Below, piece by piece: positions 1 to 8,690 of a DNA stretch of 47,070 nt. The translations under genes and the position numbers were made by a program. This stretch comes from Acidobacteria bacterium 13_1_20CM_3_53_8. GTDB taxonomy: Bacteria; Acidobacteriota; Blastocatellia; Pyrinomonadales; Pyrinomonadaceae. The notes under the pieces were generated by a model that saw nothing but the letters and a program-made list of their open reading frames with translations, searched no databases and was not told where the DNA came from. Location: contig MNJR01000015.1 of NCBI GenBank assembly GCA_001920415.1, forward strand, positions 3,410 through 50,479. Direction: 5' to 3'. Each line of letters starts with the position of its first letter. Positions within the stretch are counted from its first letter, which is position 1.

Positions 1-524
1 CGGCCAGCGCGGGCGAGTTTCGCAGCGACCTCTTCTTCCGCCTGGCAGTCTTCCCGGTAGAGATTCCCCCTTTGCGCGAGCGCGGCGAAGACGCAATCTT
101 GCTCGCGCGCCATTTTGCCCAACAACTTGGCAAAGAGCTTCGCGGGCGTCCTGCAATTTTGAGCGATGCGAGCATCGCAGCCATCAAAGCGCACCGTTGG
201 CCGGGCAATGTCAGGGAGCTTGAGAACGCTATAGAGCGCGCCTGCATTCTAGCCGATTCTGCGATAATTGAGCCGCGTGATCTTGGCATAGCAGGCGGCA
301 CGCTCGACCGAAGCGCGACGCGCGACGATTCACAGATGATGGAAGAAATGTTCAATTCTTCCGTCGCGCTTTCGGAAGCCGCAGACCATGCGGTGCGCTT
401 CGTAGAGCGACGTAAGATTGCAGATGCTCTAAGCCAACACGGAGGCAACAAGACTCGCGCGGCGGAAGCGCTTGGCGTAAGCTACAAAACGCTCCTGACT
501 AAGATTAAAGATTACGATCTCTGA
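1..524 (+). CDS. Sigma-54-dependent response regulator/activator, C-terminal part
   Basis: The gene runs in from the left edge; the frame is open from base 3 and stops at 522-524. What remains is the end of the AAA+ domain that activates sigma-54 polymerase, shown by FRSDLFFRL...PPLRERGED and the lid motif HRWPGNVRELENAIERA. A Fis-type DNA-binding helix-turn-helix follows at the C-terminus (NKTRAAEALGVSYKTLLTKI). This is the NtrC-type architecture. The receiver or sensor domain and the Walker motifs lie outside the window, so the signal it responds to is unknown. murJ starts two bases after its stop, so the two are probably co-transcribed. PEP-CTERM/exopolysaccharide loci often carry such activators (PrsR type), but with the N-terminus missing I cannot assign it to that group. 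Confidence 0.93.
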   Translation, partial: ASAGEFRSDLFFRLAVFPVEIPPLRERGEDAILLARHFAQQLGKELRGRPAILSDASIAAIKAHRWPGNVRELENAIERACILADSAIIEPRDLGIAGGTLDRSATRDDSQMMEEMFNSSVALSEAADHAVRFVERRKIADALSQHGGNKTRAAEALGVSYKTLLTKIKDYDL

Positions 525-526
525 AG

Positions 527-2350
527 ATGAACCAGCAGCCAGACGAACAGCCCGGCCAATCTAATCGTCAACATCAAGACTCTGATGCCGTCAGCGACAA
601 AGACGCTCTCGCGCGGGACGACAATCCATCTGCACATAACGATGGGAAACTGAGCAAGCGGCGAGCGCACGATGATGCGAGTCGCATAGCAGGCGAAACG
701 GATTCGCCCGTCGGAGCGGTCGAAGGCAAGACAGCTACAGAACAGGAACGCGACGAGCACGAGCGGCGCGCTGCCACCACAGGCAAGTCCGCTTTCCTTG
801 TGGGCGCAGGCATTCTAATCAGCCGCATTGTTGGCTTGGTGCGCCAGAGAGTCTTCGCCTACTACTTCGGGACATCGGACGCTGCCGACGCTTTCAACGC
901 AGCTTTCCGAATTCCAAATTTTTTGCAGAACGTCTTCGGCGAAGGCGCGCTCTCGGCATCGTTCATCCCAGTCTATGCTGGACTCTTAGCGCGCGGCGAT
1001 AAGAAAGAGTCGGGCCACATAGCGGGCGCAGTCTTCACGCTCCTCGCTCTGGTTACTTCGCTTATAGTTCTCTTAGGAGTTCTCACAACGCCTTACATCA
1101 TCAGCGCGATTGCGCCCGGCTTCGTCGGCGACAAACGAGAGCTGACGATTCAGCTTGTAAAAATTTTCTTTCCCGGCGCAGGGCTTCTAGTTCTCTCTGC
1201 GTGGTGTCTTGGCGTTCTCAACAGTCACCGCAAATTCTTTCTCTCATACACAGCGCCTGTCATCTGGAACGTGGCGATTATCACGGCGCTAATCGCATAC
1301 GGCCATCGTTTGGGCCAATCTCAGTTAGCAGTAGTTACCGCATGGGGGTCTGTAGTAGGAAGCGCATTGCAGTTCGGCGTGCAACTTCCTACCGTCTTCA
1401 GACTCATCAAGCGGCTGCGCCCTGCGCTCGACATAGCCTCAGAGAACGTGTTGAAGGTCGTGCATAATTTTTTTCCGGTCTTCTTCAGTCGCGGCGTAGT
1501 GCAAATAAGCGCATTCGTTGACGCGCTGCTCGCAAGTCTTCTGGGCACTGGCGCAGTCGCGGCGCTCACCTACGCGCAGAGCCTTTACACGCTGCCCGTC
1601 AGTCTCTTCGGCATGTCTGTGTCGGCTGCGGAGCTTCCCGAAATGTCACGCGCGCAGGGGAGTTCAGAGGAAGTTGCCGCCGCTTTGCGCAAACGTTTGG
1701 ACGCTGGCCTGCGACAGATTGCTTTCTTCATAGTTCCATCTTCAATGGCCTTCCTGGCTTTAGGCGACGTAATCACTGCCGTATTGTACAGAACGGGAAA
1801 GTTCACAAACGAAGATACGCTTTACGTCTGGGCAATTCTGGCAGGCTCGACCGTTGGACTTCTGGCTTCAACCCTGGGGCGTCTCTATTCTTCGACCTAC
1901 TACGCGCTGCATGACACGCGCACGCCTCTCATCTTCGCAACGATTCGAGTCTTTTTGACGACAGCGCTCGGCTACCTCTTTGCGATTCCGCTGCCGCGCC
2001 TTCTTGGCATACCGCAACAGTGGGGCGCTGCCGGACTGACTTCTTCAGCAGGGATTGCAGGCTGGGTTGAGTTCTACCTGTTGCGCCGAACGCTCAATCG
2101 AAGAATTGGGCACACAGGGCTTCCAGCCTCTTACCTCTTGAAGCTCTGGGCGGGAGCGGCCATAGGCGCTGGCCTGGGTTGGGCAATAAAGCTATTCATA
2201 GGCACGCGCCATCCTTTCATCACGGCGGGGCTAGTCCTTATACCTTACGGCCTGACCTATTTCGCAATCACGACTTTGCTAGGACTTTCAGAAGCTAGAA
2301 CTCTCATCGGAAGATTCACCAGAGCCATGGGAAAAGCAAAGCGGAAGTAG
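527..2350 (+). CDS. murJ: Lipid II flippase MurJ (MviN family)
   Basis: MurJ flips the peptidoglycan precursor lipid II across the inner membrane. From about residue 85 the protein matches the family from its first helix (FLVGAGILISRIVGLVRQRV), through the AFNAAFRIPNFLQNVFGEGA motif, and has many hydrophobic helices, as expected of a 14-helix MOP-superfamily transporter. At 607 residues it is longer than the usual 500-550. The surplus is an N-terminal hydrophilic tail of about 85 residues rich in Asp, Glu, Arg and Gln. The start at 527 lies two bases after the preceding stop, which suggests translational coupling; an internal start nearer the first helix cannot be excluded. The stop codon abuts the first base of an inverted repeat. 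Confidence 0.93.
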   Translation: MNQQPDEQPGQSNRQHQDSDAVSDKDALARDDNPSAHNDGKLSKRRAHDDASRIAGETDSPVGAVEGKTATEQERDEHERRAATTGKSAFLVGAGILISRIVGLVRQRVFAYYFGTSDAADAFNAAFRIPNFLQNVFGEGALSASFIPVYAGLLARGDKKESGHIAGAVFTLLALVTSLIVLLGVLTTPYIISAIAPGFVGDKRELTIQLVKIFFPGAGLLVLSAWCLGVLNSHRKFFLSYTAPVIWNVAIITALIAYGHRLGQSQLAVVTAWGSVVGSALQFGVQLPTVFRLIKRLRPALDIASENVLKVVHNFFPVFFSRGVVQISAFVDALLASLLGTGAVAALTYAQSLYTLPVSLFGMSVSAAELPEMSRAQGSSEEVAAALRKRLDAGLRQIAFFIVPSSMAFLALGDVITAVLYRTGKFTNEDTLYVWAILAGSTVGLLASTLGRLYSSTYYALHDTRTPLIFATIRVFLTTALGYLFAIPLPRLLGIPQQWGAAGLTSSAGIAGWVEFYLLRRTLNRRIGHTGLPASYLLKLWAGAAIGAGLGWAIKLFIGTRHPFITAGLVLIPYGLTYFAITTLLGLSEARTLIGRFTRAMGKAKRK

Positions 2351-2457
2351 GGACGCGGAGACGCGGGGACGCGGGGACGCGGAGAAAGAAGAGCAATCTC
2401 AAGCAGCTAAACTCTCTTTTTCGCCGCGTCTCTGTGTCCCCGCGTTTCCGCGTCCCT
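2350..2457. repeat. Long imperfect inverted repeat, GACGCGGG octamer family
   Basis: The left arm (2350-2393) is a degenerate tandem of GGACGCGG-like octamers followed by a purine run. The right arm (about 2421-2457) is its imperfect reverse complement. The arms can pair over roughly 40 bp around a loop of about 27 nt. The left arm starts at the last base of the murJ stop codon. The same repeat occurs inside recG at 9655-9695. The remaining DNA up to the next gene at 2763 (2458-2762) is AT-rich and shows no convincing gene. Confidence 0.8.
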
Positions 2458-2762
2458 TTCTCATCCGCGTTTTGCGGAAATTTTCTTAATTTTTCTATTC
2501 CCTTACAGCCGTCTCTCGTTTATACTGACGCCCTCTCGCAGCAATAAAATCTGAATGTGGCTAAAAGGTTTTCTCTAAAATTTTTAGGAAACCCCGGCTT
2601 ATTGACCTTTTTTCTCTGGCAGGAGCTTAAAAAACAGGAATAGAGCGGCAGGCGCGCTCCATAGAGAGCAGCGACCAGCGCCCTCAAATCTTTGCCTACA
2701 AGGGATCAGCTTTTAGACAATTCAAGCCATCACCAACCGGGGTTAATGGGAGGAGTTCGAAG

Positions 2763-3488
2763 ATGCACAAAATTATGACCAAACTTGCACTCTGCTTCGG
2801 CGTGCTAATTCTTCTAGGGCTTACAGGAACGAGCGCACGTGCCGATATAGTTTTCGTAGGACCTAGCACGGATCATCCGACGGGCGTTGGAGTCGTCCCG
2901 ACGATTCTTTCGATTCAGTCGCCCGGCTCAAACACGCACGAGGTGGGCGGGGTGGGATATAACGGTCACGCCGATTTCACTACAGGCGACGCGATTCGCG
3001 GCAACACGCAGACGCGCTCGGCCAGCGAACTCGGCATCAGTGGCGGCAACGTGGCCTTGCACTTCAACATTAACGAGCCGATTGGGGGAGGCCGTTCTAC
3101 CGTCGTCGTTAACAACATCACGCTGAACGCTTACGACTCAAGCGGGCATGTGGTCTTCACTGCGAGCCTGGCACCGGCAAATCGTGGCATAACGCTTACC
3201 ATGCTGGGCAACGGTCAGGGCACTGCCGATTATATATTCAGCCTTGATGCAGCGTCGGCTGCGCAGCTTAGTGCAGCCCTTGCCGCCAATCCGAATCTGA
3301 GGTTCGGAATCTCAGCCGATATTAGTCAGGCACAGGGCGGCCCGGAGCACTTCTATCTGGGCGCTGGAGCAGGCCCGACTGCTGTTCCCGAACCGGCCTC
3401 TATGCTCCTCTTAGGCTCAGGCTTAGCCGGTCTGGCGGCAGCAGCCCGCAAGAGACGCAAAGCTAACAAAGAATCGAGTGAGCAATAG
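2763..3488 (+). CDS. PEP-CTERM sorting-domain secreted protein
   Basis: A 241-residue secreted protein. It has an N-terminal signal peptide (MTKLALCFGVLILLGLTGTSARA) and ends in a classic PEP-CTERM tail: the motif VPEPAS at about residues 208-213, a hydrophobic helix (MLLLGSGLAGLAAAA) and a basic end (RKRRK). Such tails are recognised by exosortase, which cleaves them and anchors or releases the protein at the cell surface, usually in exopolysaccharide-producing bacteria. The central domain (about 150 residues, Gly/Asn/Thr-rich, beta-like) is one I do not recognise. A good ribosome site (GGGAGGAG) lies 6-8 bases before the ATG. The gene stands alone, with a long leader and its own terminator. 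No exosortase is encoded in the window. Confidence 0.9.
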   Translation: MHKIMTKLALCFGVLILLGLTGTSARADIVFVGPSTDHPTGVGVVPTILSIQSPGSNTHEVGGVGYNGHADFTTGDAIRGNTQTRSASELGISGGNVALHFNINEPIGGGRSTVVVNNITLNAYDSSGHVVFTASLAPANRGITLTMLGNGQGTADYIFSLDAASAAQLSAALAANPNLRFGISADISQAQGGPEHFYLGAGAGPTAVPEPASMLLLGSGLAGLAAAARKRRKANKESSEQ

Positions 3489-3523
3489 CTAAATTCTAAG
3501 TGCTATCTCTTCAGACTCCAGGA

Positions 3524-3570
3524 AGAAGCCGGGGTAAAGCTGAGACTTTACCCCGGCTTCTAATTTTTTC
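3524..3570 (+). terminator. Rho-independent terminator of the PEP-CTERM gene
   Basis: A perfect 16-bp stem pairs 3524-3539 with 3546-3561 around a 6-nt loop (CTGAGA). It is followed by TAATTTTTTC and begins 36 bases after the stop codon. This is a textbook intrinsic terminator. Confidence 0.95.
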
Positions 3571-3669
3571 TTAATTTTGGAGAACTATTGCGATTGAGCA
3601 TTTATCTTAAATACAGCAAGGGTTATTAGCGCAGCGGCAGGCCGGGCGGCAAGAATTCAGCAATCATAT

Positions 3670-3722
3670 GGGCAAGAGTCAGGGCGAAAAGCAGCCCTTT
3701 AAGCTCTTGCCCTTTTACTTTC
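3670..3722 (+). repeat. Two-step hairpin upstream of nnr, terminator-like
   Basis: The outer stem GGGCAAGAG/CTCTTGCCC (3670-3678 with 3704-3712) encloses an inner AGGGC/GCCCT stem (3681-3685 with 3694-3698). TTTTACTTTCCC follows. The pyrimidine tail CTTTTACTTT...TTTTGCC resembles the AAAAGGC repeat family found elsewhere in the window. It may terminate transcription or be a degenerate member of that family. Confidence 0.55.
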
Positions 3723-3762
3723 CCTTTTGCCTTTCCAGCCCGCTCTCTTTATCATCCATCTC

Positions 3763-5481
3763 GTGCAGAAAGTCATCACTTCAGCGGAGATGCGCGCGAT
3801 TGACCGGCTGACCACCGAGCGCCTTGCTATTCCATCTATAACCTTGATGGAAGCGGCTGCCGAAGCCGCAGCCATAGAGATCGCATCCCGTTTTGCCAAA
3901 AATCTGGAAGGCAAAAGCGTGCTTGTGCTCTGCGGCCCCGGCAACAACGGCGGCGATGGCGCTTCGCTTGCTCGAAAGCTCTCTCTGATGGGCGCGCACG
4001 TTGATCTGGCTCTCTTCGGGCACTTCGAGAATACGAAAGGCGACGCACGCACAAATTTCGAGATCGTTCGCGGGATTGTCGGCAGCAGCAATGTAGGCGA
4101 ATCGAAAAGCACAGGTCACGTGGACGTTGAGCTATTTACGCCGTTCAGTAACTCGGCAGGCTCGCTCTCATTTTATGAATGTAATTCTGAAGATGAGATG
4201 CAGGAGTTCATATCTCTCAATCATGACATCTACGTTGACGCGCTCTTCGGCACTGGACTCACGCGCCCGCTCAGCGGAATCCATTTAGAAGGTGCTCGGT
4301 ATCTTCAGAGCCTTTATGAAGCTAGAACTAAACGGCCAGGAGACGCCGATTATCTAATCGTCGCGCTGGACATTCCGTCCGGCCTCAATGCGGATTTAGC
4401 AGAGCCAATCGGCGAGGCCGTCCATGCTGATTTGACCGTCACGTTCACCGCTCCGAAGCCTGCGAACGTTCTCCCTCCTGCGTCTGAATTCTGCGGCGAA
4501 CTTGTAGTGGCCGACATTGGTTCGCCCCGTAATCTAATTGTCGAATCGCCCTCGAAACTCTTCCTTATAGAAGCCGACGACGCGCGCAATTGGCTAGTGC
4601 GAACGCGCTACGCGCCTGACTCTTACAAGAACATGCACGGCCACGCGCTCGTCATTGGAGGATCACGCGGGATGACTGGCGCGCCTGCGCTCACCGCCAA
4701 TGCAGCTATGATCGCAGGCGCGGGGCTTGTGACAATCGCCACGCCTTCATCTGCCCAAACAATGGTCGCCGCGCACGCCATGCCGGAAGTTATGACGGCG
4801 GCGCTTGTGGAAACTGGTAAGGGCGCAGTAAGTTTTGACGCTTACGACCAGATTAAGAAGCTAGCCGAGCGAGCTGGCGTTTTAGCAATCGGACCCGGAT
4901 TAACCGCCGAAGACGAGAGCACGCGCAACGTTGTGCGCGCTCTGGTTGAAGAGCGCACGACGCCCGTTGTGATTGATGCGGACGGACTGAATTCTCTTGC
5001 GCCCTGGCCTGACGATTTGCGCGGCTCAATCGAACTCCCCTTGATACTGACGCCGCATCAAGGCGAGATGCTTAGACTCTTGGGAACAAACGACAAAGAA
5101 GCTTTATTGGATAGAGTCACAGCCGCGCGCGACTTTGCCACGAAGTTTCAACTCATTCTCGTCTTAAAGGGCACGCGCACCCTCACAGCTTCTCCCGACG
5201 GTCGAGTCTTCGTCAACCCTACTGGCAATGCAGGACTCGGCACGGCTGGCGCGGGCGATACGCTAACGGGCGTCATCACGGGCTTCGTCGCGCAGGAATT
5301 TGGAACGATGAGAGATGAACGCGACGCATTGATGGCGGTCGTTGCAGCCATCTACACGAGCGGCATGGCTGGCGACTTGGCCGCGCGTGAGCAAGGCATG
5401 CGCGCGATGGTCGCTTCCGACATCAGAAGACATTTGAGCGCGGCGATTCGCGCGCTTGACCCGGAAGGAGAGATGCCTTGA
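3763..5481 (+). CDS. nnr: Bifunctional NAD(P)H-hydrate epimerase / ADP-dependent dehydratase
   Basis: This enzyme repairs damaged NAD(P)HX. The N-terminal YjeF_N domain epimerises it (CGPGNNGGDG at about 66-75, DALFGTGL, LDIPSGLNAD). The C-terminal ribokinase-like domain dehydrates it using ADP (GHALVIGGSRGMTGAPALTA, VIDADGLN, LTPHQGEM, and NAGLGTAGAGDTLTGVI near the end). The frame is open from a TTG at 3727, but homologues begin just before the TSAEMRAID motif, so I prefer the GTG at 3763, giving 572 residues; no strong ribosome site supports either start. The epimerase half carries a variable insert (about residues 108-145). The next gene, tsaE, overlaps its stop by one base. Adjacent nnr and tsaE genes are a common bacterial pairing. 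Confidence 0.93.
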   Translation: MQKVITSAEMRAIDRLTTERLAIPSITLMEAAAEAAAIEIASRFAKNLEGKSVLVLCGPGNNGGDGASLARKLSLMGAHVDLALFGHFENTKGDARTNFEIVRGIVGSSNVGESKSTGHVDVELFTPFSNSAGSLSFYECNSEDEMQEFISLNHDIYVDALFGTGLTRPLSGIHLEGARYLQSLYEARTKRPGDADYLIVALDIPSGLNADLAEPIGEAVHADLTVTFTAPKPANVLPPASEFCGELVVADIGSPRNLIVESPSKLFLIEADDARNWLVRTRYAPDSYKNMHGHALVIGGSRGMTGAPALTANAAMIAGAGLVTIATPSSAQTMVAAHAMPEVMTAALVETGKGAVSFDAYDQIKKLAERAGVLAIGPGLTAEDESTRNVVRALVEERTTPVVIDADGLNSLAPWPDDLRGSIELPLILTPHQGEMLRLLGTNDKEALLDRVTAARDFATKFQLILVLKGTRTLTASPDGRVFVNPTGNAGLGTAGAGDTLTGVITGFVAQEFGTMRDERDALMAVVAAIYTSGMAGDLAAREQGMRAMVASDIRRHLSAAIRALDPEGEMP

Positions 5482-5936
5482 TGGCGGGCGCGTCGCAGCA
5501 GATTCAGATGGGCGAATGGAAATCGCTGAGCGAGCGAGAGACGTTCGAGCGCGGCGTGAGTTTCGGCAAGAGTCTAACTGGTGGCGAGATTATTCTTCTC
5601 AACGGGCAGTTGGGCGCTGGTAAGACTGTCTTCGTCAAGGGAGTGGCGCACGCGCTCGGCTACGACGTTGACGAAGTGACCAGTCCATCTTTCACGCTCG
5701 TTAACATCTACAACAGTCGCCTTCGTCTCTATCACGTAGACCTTTATCGTTTGAACGAAGGAGCGAGCGCCGCACACGCAGTTGATCTGGACGAGCTTCT
5801 AGCAGACGAGCGCGCCGTCATAGTCATAGAGTGGGCTGAACGAATGGGACGATACCCGCTCCCCTCGCCCGTCTATAACATCACGATCACGGGCGACGGC
5901 GAAGAGCCGAGAATGATCTCAATTAGAAATCTGTAG
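5481..5936 (+). CDS. tsaE: tRNA threonylcarbamoyladenosine biosynthesis ATPase TsaE
   Basis: TsaE is the small P-loop ATPase that works with TsaB and TsaD to make t6A37 on ANN-decoding tRNAs. The protein has the Walker A motif NGQLGAGKTVF (about residues 40-50), the SPSFTLVNIY switch region, the HVDLYRL motif and IEWAERMG near the end, all diagnostic. At 151 residues it is family length. The ATG at 5481 overlaps the nnr stop codon (TGATG), with GGAGAG upstream; an in-frame TTG at 5478 is less likely. The partner gene tsaD is at 17109 in the same window, in a different transcription unit. Confidence 0.95.
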   Translation: MAGASQQIQMGEWKSLSERETFERGVSFGKSLTGGEIILLNGQLGAGKTVFVKGVAHALGYDVDEVTSPSFTLVNIYNSRLRLYHVDLYRLNEGASAAHAVDLDELLADERAVIVIEWAERMGRYPLPSPVYNITITGDGEEPRMISIRNL

Positions 5937-6004
5937 GGACGAGGAAGAGCAAGGCGAAAGTAAGAAGAATGAAAGACTAGCTATTCGACTTTAGTGATTA
6001 TCGT

Positions 6005-6271
6005 ATGAAGCGTGTTTTGTCAGCACTCGCTAGTGGCATCGCTATCACTTTCTTGCCTTTGTTTGCCTTAGTCGTGCTCAAAGTGTTCCGTTATAGTGAC
6101 CCGTCGGATAAAACGACTATTTTGATAGTGCTATGGCCTATGGTTATAACATGGTTCGTTCTACCCCGAAGCACCCCAATGATTGTAAATATAGTCGTCG
6201 GGATAATCTTCACCGTGCTCTTGTACTCTTCAGTGATATATCTTCTTCTAAGATGGCGCGGAAAGCCCTAG
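6005..6271 (+). CDS. Small three-helix membrane protein, unknown
   Basis: An 88-residue open frame with three hydrophobic stretches: ALASGIAITFLPLFALVVLKV, an ILIVLWPMVITWFVL segment, and NIVVGIIFTVLLYSSVIYLLL. It ends in a basic RWRGKP, as in real small membrane proteins. I recognise no family. The region is more AT-rich than its neighbours and no clear ribosome site precedes the ATG. It sits between a purine-rich stretch (about 5940-5990) and a pyrimidine-rich stretch (about 6310-6365) that resemble opposite arms of the purine repeat family, so it may be cargo between two arms or just a gene beside repeats. Real but unassigned is my best estimate. Confidence 0.5.
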   Translation: MKRVLSALASGIAITFLPLFALVVLKVFRYSDPSDKTTILIVLWPMVITWFVLPRSTPMIVNIVVGIIFTVLLYSSVIYLLLRWRGKP

Positions 6272-6410
6272 TTTATTCAGACCTACACGGAATCACATTA
6301 CTACCGATTACTCTTTCCGCCTTTATCTTTCCTGCTCCTTACTTGTCTCTTCGTCTCCTTACAATATGCTAGAATAGGCCCAAGAATTCTGATGCTACAG
6401 GAGAACTTTT

Positions 6411-6851
6411 ATGCCTTATCCAGAACTAATGATTCGTCCGATGAGAGAAGAGCTTGCGAGGCTGGGTGTTGAAGAATGGAAGACGCCTGAACAGGTTGAC
6501 GAAGGAATCAAGAACACTAAGGGCACTGTGATGGTTGTCGTCAACTCCATCTGCGGCTGTGCTGCTGGAAAGGCTCGTCCCGGCATTACGCTCGCCCTTC
6601 AACACAATCCGCGCCCGGATAAAGTTGCGACCGTCTTCGCGGGCGCAGACATTGAAGCCACCGAACGAGCGCGCAGCTACTTTGAAGGCTATCCGCCATC
6701 GTCGCCCTCCATAGGGATTCTGAAAGACGGCCAGCTAATTTACATACTTGAGCGCCACCAGATTGAGAACAGGTTCGCCGAGCAGATTGCAGAGGAACTC
6801 ACCAATGCCTTCGATAAGTTCTGCGCTTCTCAAACCGGAGCCATCGCCTAA
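6411..6851 (+). CDS. BrxA/BrxB-family bacilliredoxin (YphP/YqiW-like)
   Basis: A 146-residue thioredoxin-fold protein with the Cys-Gly-Cys redox motif in NSICGCAAGKARPG (about residues 46-59), diagnostic of the BrxA/BrxB (DUF1094) family. In Firmicutes these remove bacillithiol from S-bacillithiolated proteins; in other phyla the thiol partner is uncertain. The end (GYPPSSPSIGILKDGQLIYILERHQIE in shortened form GYPPSSPSIGIL...RHQIE) also fits the family, as does the length. The ATG at 6411 follows ACAGGAGAAC, a good ribosome site. A perfect hairpin lies 35 bases after the stop. Confidence 0.92.
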   Translation: MPYPELMIRPMREELARLGVEEWKTPEQVDEGIKNTKGTVMVVVNSICGCAAGKARPGITLALQHNPRPDKVATVFAGADIEATERARSYFEGYPPSSPSIGILKDGQLIYILERHQIENRFAEQIAEELTNAFDKFCASQTGAIA

Positions 6852-6885
6852 CACGCCGTCAGGCCACAACTATCTAATAGAGTTC

Positions 6886-6927
6886 GCGCGTACGCAGCAA
6901 ATGCTCATCCGTTTGCTGCGTACGCGC
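6886..6927. repeat. Perfect 16-bp hairpin
   Basis: 6886-6901 (GCGCGTACGCAGCAAA) pairs perfectly with 6912-6927 around a 10-nt loop, 35 bases after the bacilliredoxin stop. No T-run follows on the plus strand, so it is not a standard intrinsic terminator. It may protect the mRNA 3' end or belong to the family of intergenic inverted repeats seen throughout the window. Confidence 0.85.
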
Positions 6928-6953
6928 TCAGTTAAGTGGGTAGGCTGAGCTAG

Positions 6954-7427
6954 ATGAAGATGCGGCGCTATCAGGTCTATGACGAGATTGAGATAGTTGC
7001 TCCTATCGAGCAGGTCTATGCCATAGCCGCAGACCCTGAATCTGTTCCATCTTATGTCCCGGAGATTGCTAGAATCGAGTTGGTGAATAGATTGAATGAA
7101 CGCTCTGCTTTGGTCAGGAGCTACGTACGCGTTGGCAGGTTAACTTTTGCTTATCTGTACAGGTATAGCTATCGTCCGCCGACGCATTACAGCGGAGTGC
7201 AGGAGAGCGGCAGGTTTCTGCGCGGCTATTTTAGTCTGGTATTCCGTTCAAGAGGTGATCGCACGCTTGTATCTCATGCTGAAGGAATCTTGAGTCCTGT
7301 TCCGTTTTTAGCCACAGTGATTGGATTCATCTATTTTCGCTTGTTGGCAGGTGTAGGAGCGAAAGAGGAGCTTGGCAGATTGAAGAGTTTAGTTGAGCGC
7401 AGTCTGGCTCAACAACAGGAGGTCTGA
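6954..7427 (+). CDS. SRPBCC (START-like, polyketide cyclase/COQ10-type) protein
   Basis: A 157-residue protein that opens with the pattern typical of the COQ10/SRPBCC fold: EIEIVAPIEQVYAIAADPES, then VPSYVPEIARIELVNR. These small helix-grip proteins bind hydrophobic ligands; the ligand here is unknown. A hydrophobic segment near the C-terminus (FLATVIGFIYFRLLAGVG) could associate with the membrane. It is followed after 5 bases by the multi-helix membrane gene, so the two form a pair. The start follows no strong ribosome site; an in-frame ATG lies two codons further on. Confidence 0.8.
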   Translation: MKMRRYQVYDEIEIVAPIEQVYAIAADPESVPSYVPEIARIELVNRLNERSALVRSYVRVGRLTFAYLYRYSYRPPTHYSGVQESGRFLRGYFSLVFRSRGDRTLVSHAEGILSPVPFLATVIGFIYFRLLAGVGAKEELGRLKSLVERSLAQQQEV

Positions 7428-7432
7428 GTCGG

Positions 7433-8044
7433 ATGAAAGTTGAAGCGGAAGCGGCACGTGAAGCGTCTACTGAGTCAGAGTCCGGCCTTATTGCATGGCT
7501 TGGCCTTTCGTGCATGGTTGCGGCAATCCTTTCCGGCATTCTAAAGGGACTGTGGGAAATGGCGCGACCCATTCTGGTTTCCACCGAAACATTCGCTTCT
7601 GCGCCGCGCGCACAATTATTGGGCTACGGAATCCTGGAGGTGATTAAATCAGCAGGCTTTCTAGCCGGGTTATACGGTCTCTATTTATGTGGCACGAGGC
7701 GCGGCACGATACTCAAAATTTTTATGGGCTTGGCTGTGCTGGGCGGAGCGTTCTTTGCCGCCGTCTGGATGGTGATGGCTTCCACTGCTCGACCGACAAT
7801 CGTTTATGTGCTCGGTGGTATGTGGTATCAGATGGTCGCGCCAGTGGCGTTGGGCATTGCCGCTCTGGTTGCTCATCGTATATCGCGTTGGAAAGCCGTG
7901 TGGGCGATAGTTGTGGGCGTTGTGAACTCACAGATTTTCCCTCTGCTAGGCCCCGGCAGAGCCATGTTGGTGCAGGGGATTATCTGGCTAGTGCTAGGAT
8001 ATGTTGTCTATACCTGTCGGCGTGGGCGCCTGACATCTATTTGA
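7433..8044 (+). CDS. Multi-pass membrane protein, unknown
   Basis: A 203-residue protein with about six hydrophobic segments, for example IAWLGLSCMVAAILSGIL, SAGFLAGLYGLYLCG, IFMGLAVLGGAFFAAVWMVM and LVQGIIWLVLGYVVYTC. I recognise no family. CAGGAGG lies about 10 bases before the ATG, and the gene follows the SRPBCC gene after 5 bases, so both are probably translated from one mRNA. Nothing in the protein suggests catalysis. Confidence 0.75.
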   Translation: MKVEAEAAREASTESESGLIAWLGLSCMVAAILSGILKGLWEMARPILVSTETFASAPRAQLLGYGILEVIKSAGFLAGLYGLYLCGTRRGTILKIFMGLAVLGGAFFAAVWMVMASTARPTIVYVLGGMWYQMVAPVALGIAALVAHRISRWKAVWAIVVGVVNSQIFPLLGPGRAMLVQGIIWLVLGYVVYTCRRGRLTSI

Positions 8045-8139
8045 GAATTCTGTAGAGAAAGCGGAGGCTGTGAGAGAAGAAGAAGCGGATTCATATTTGC
8101 CGCACACGCAACGCGGGCTGTTAGCACGTTGACCTTAAA

Positions 8140-8592
8140 TCAAACAGATTCTTTCTCGATTGCTTCAATCTCTTTATCCACATCAACCAGCATGCGCTGA
8201 AATCCAGCAGCAGGAACTTTGAGATTGAGCCTGCGAATCCTGGCGTTCAGTTCTTCAACTATTGAGCGAAACTCTTCGACTCTCTTTAGCCAGACAATCT
8301 CCGTGCCCTCTCTCTCCTTTCGAGAAGCGCTCGCCTTCTTGAACAGAACATAAGCGCGAGAGAGAATCTTTCTGGCCTCTTCAAGCTCGTTGTCAATCGC
8401 GCGTCTTTCGTCAATCCAGGGCAGTGAGTAGCCAGCGTCACGCAGCAGCTTATGTGCAGTCCTCAGATCAGGGTCTTCGTAAGGGTTCTCTTCCAGATTC
8501 AAACGCTCGCCCTTGCCCGGCAGGTCTTTGAACTCGCCCGCCTCCATAGCCTCACGAATCTTTTTATCAACCAGAGATTCCCACTTGCCCAT
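8140..8592 (-). CDS. DUF1992 protein (DnaJ-homologue subfamily C member 28-like)
   Basis: A 150-residue protein opening with KWESLVDKKIREAMEAGEF and then DLPGKG...LNLEENPYEDPDLR, the hallmark of the DUF1992 family (PF09350), found in bacteria and in human DNAJC28. The rest is charged and helical, probably coiled coil. Despite the eukaryotic name there is no J-domain. Its role is unknown. It is transcribed away from recG, and a 340-bp composite inverted repeat lies between the two starts. Confidence 0.9.
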   Translation of the reverse strand: MGKWESLVDKKIREAMEAGEFKDLPGKGERLNLEENPYEDPDLRTAHKLLRDAGYSLPWIDERRAIDNELEEARKILSRAYVLFKKASASRKEREGTEIVWLKRVEEFRSIVEELNARIRRLNLKVPAAGFQRMLVDVDKEIEAIEKESV

Positions 8593-8690
8593 ATAAAACT
8601 CCTCTGAAAGAATAAACGGTCTTCCTGCTAAACAGAACGAACCCGGCGCAACGCTTGTTCCCGAAGCGTGAGATTGAGATGAAGAAGGAT

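Noticed and set aside
2550-2762. Sigma-54 promoter for the PEP-CTERM gene
   Set aside because: TGGCAGGAGCTT resembles the -24 element but no GC of the -12 element lies at the required spacing.
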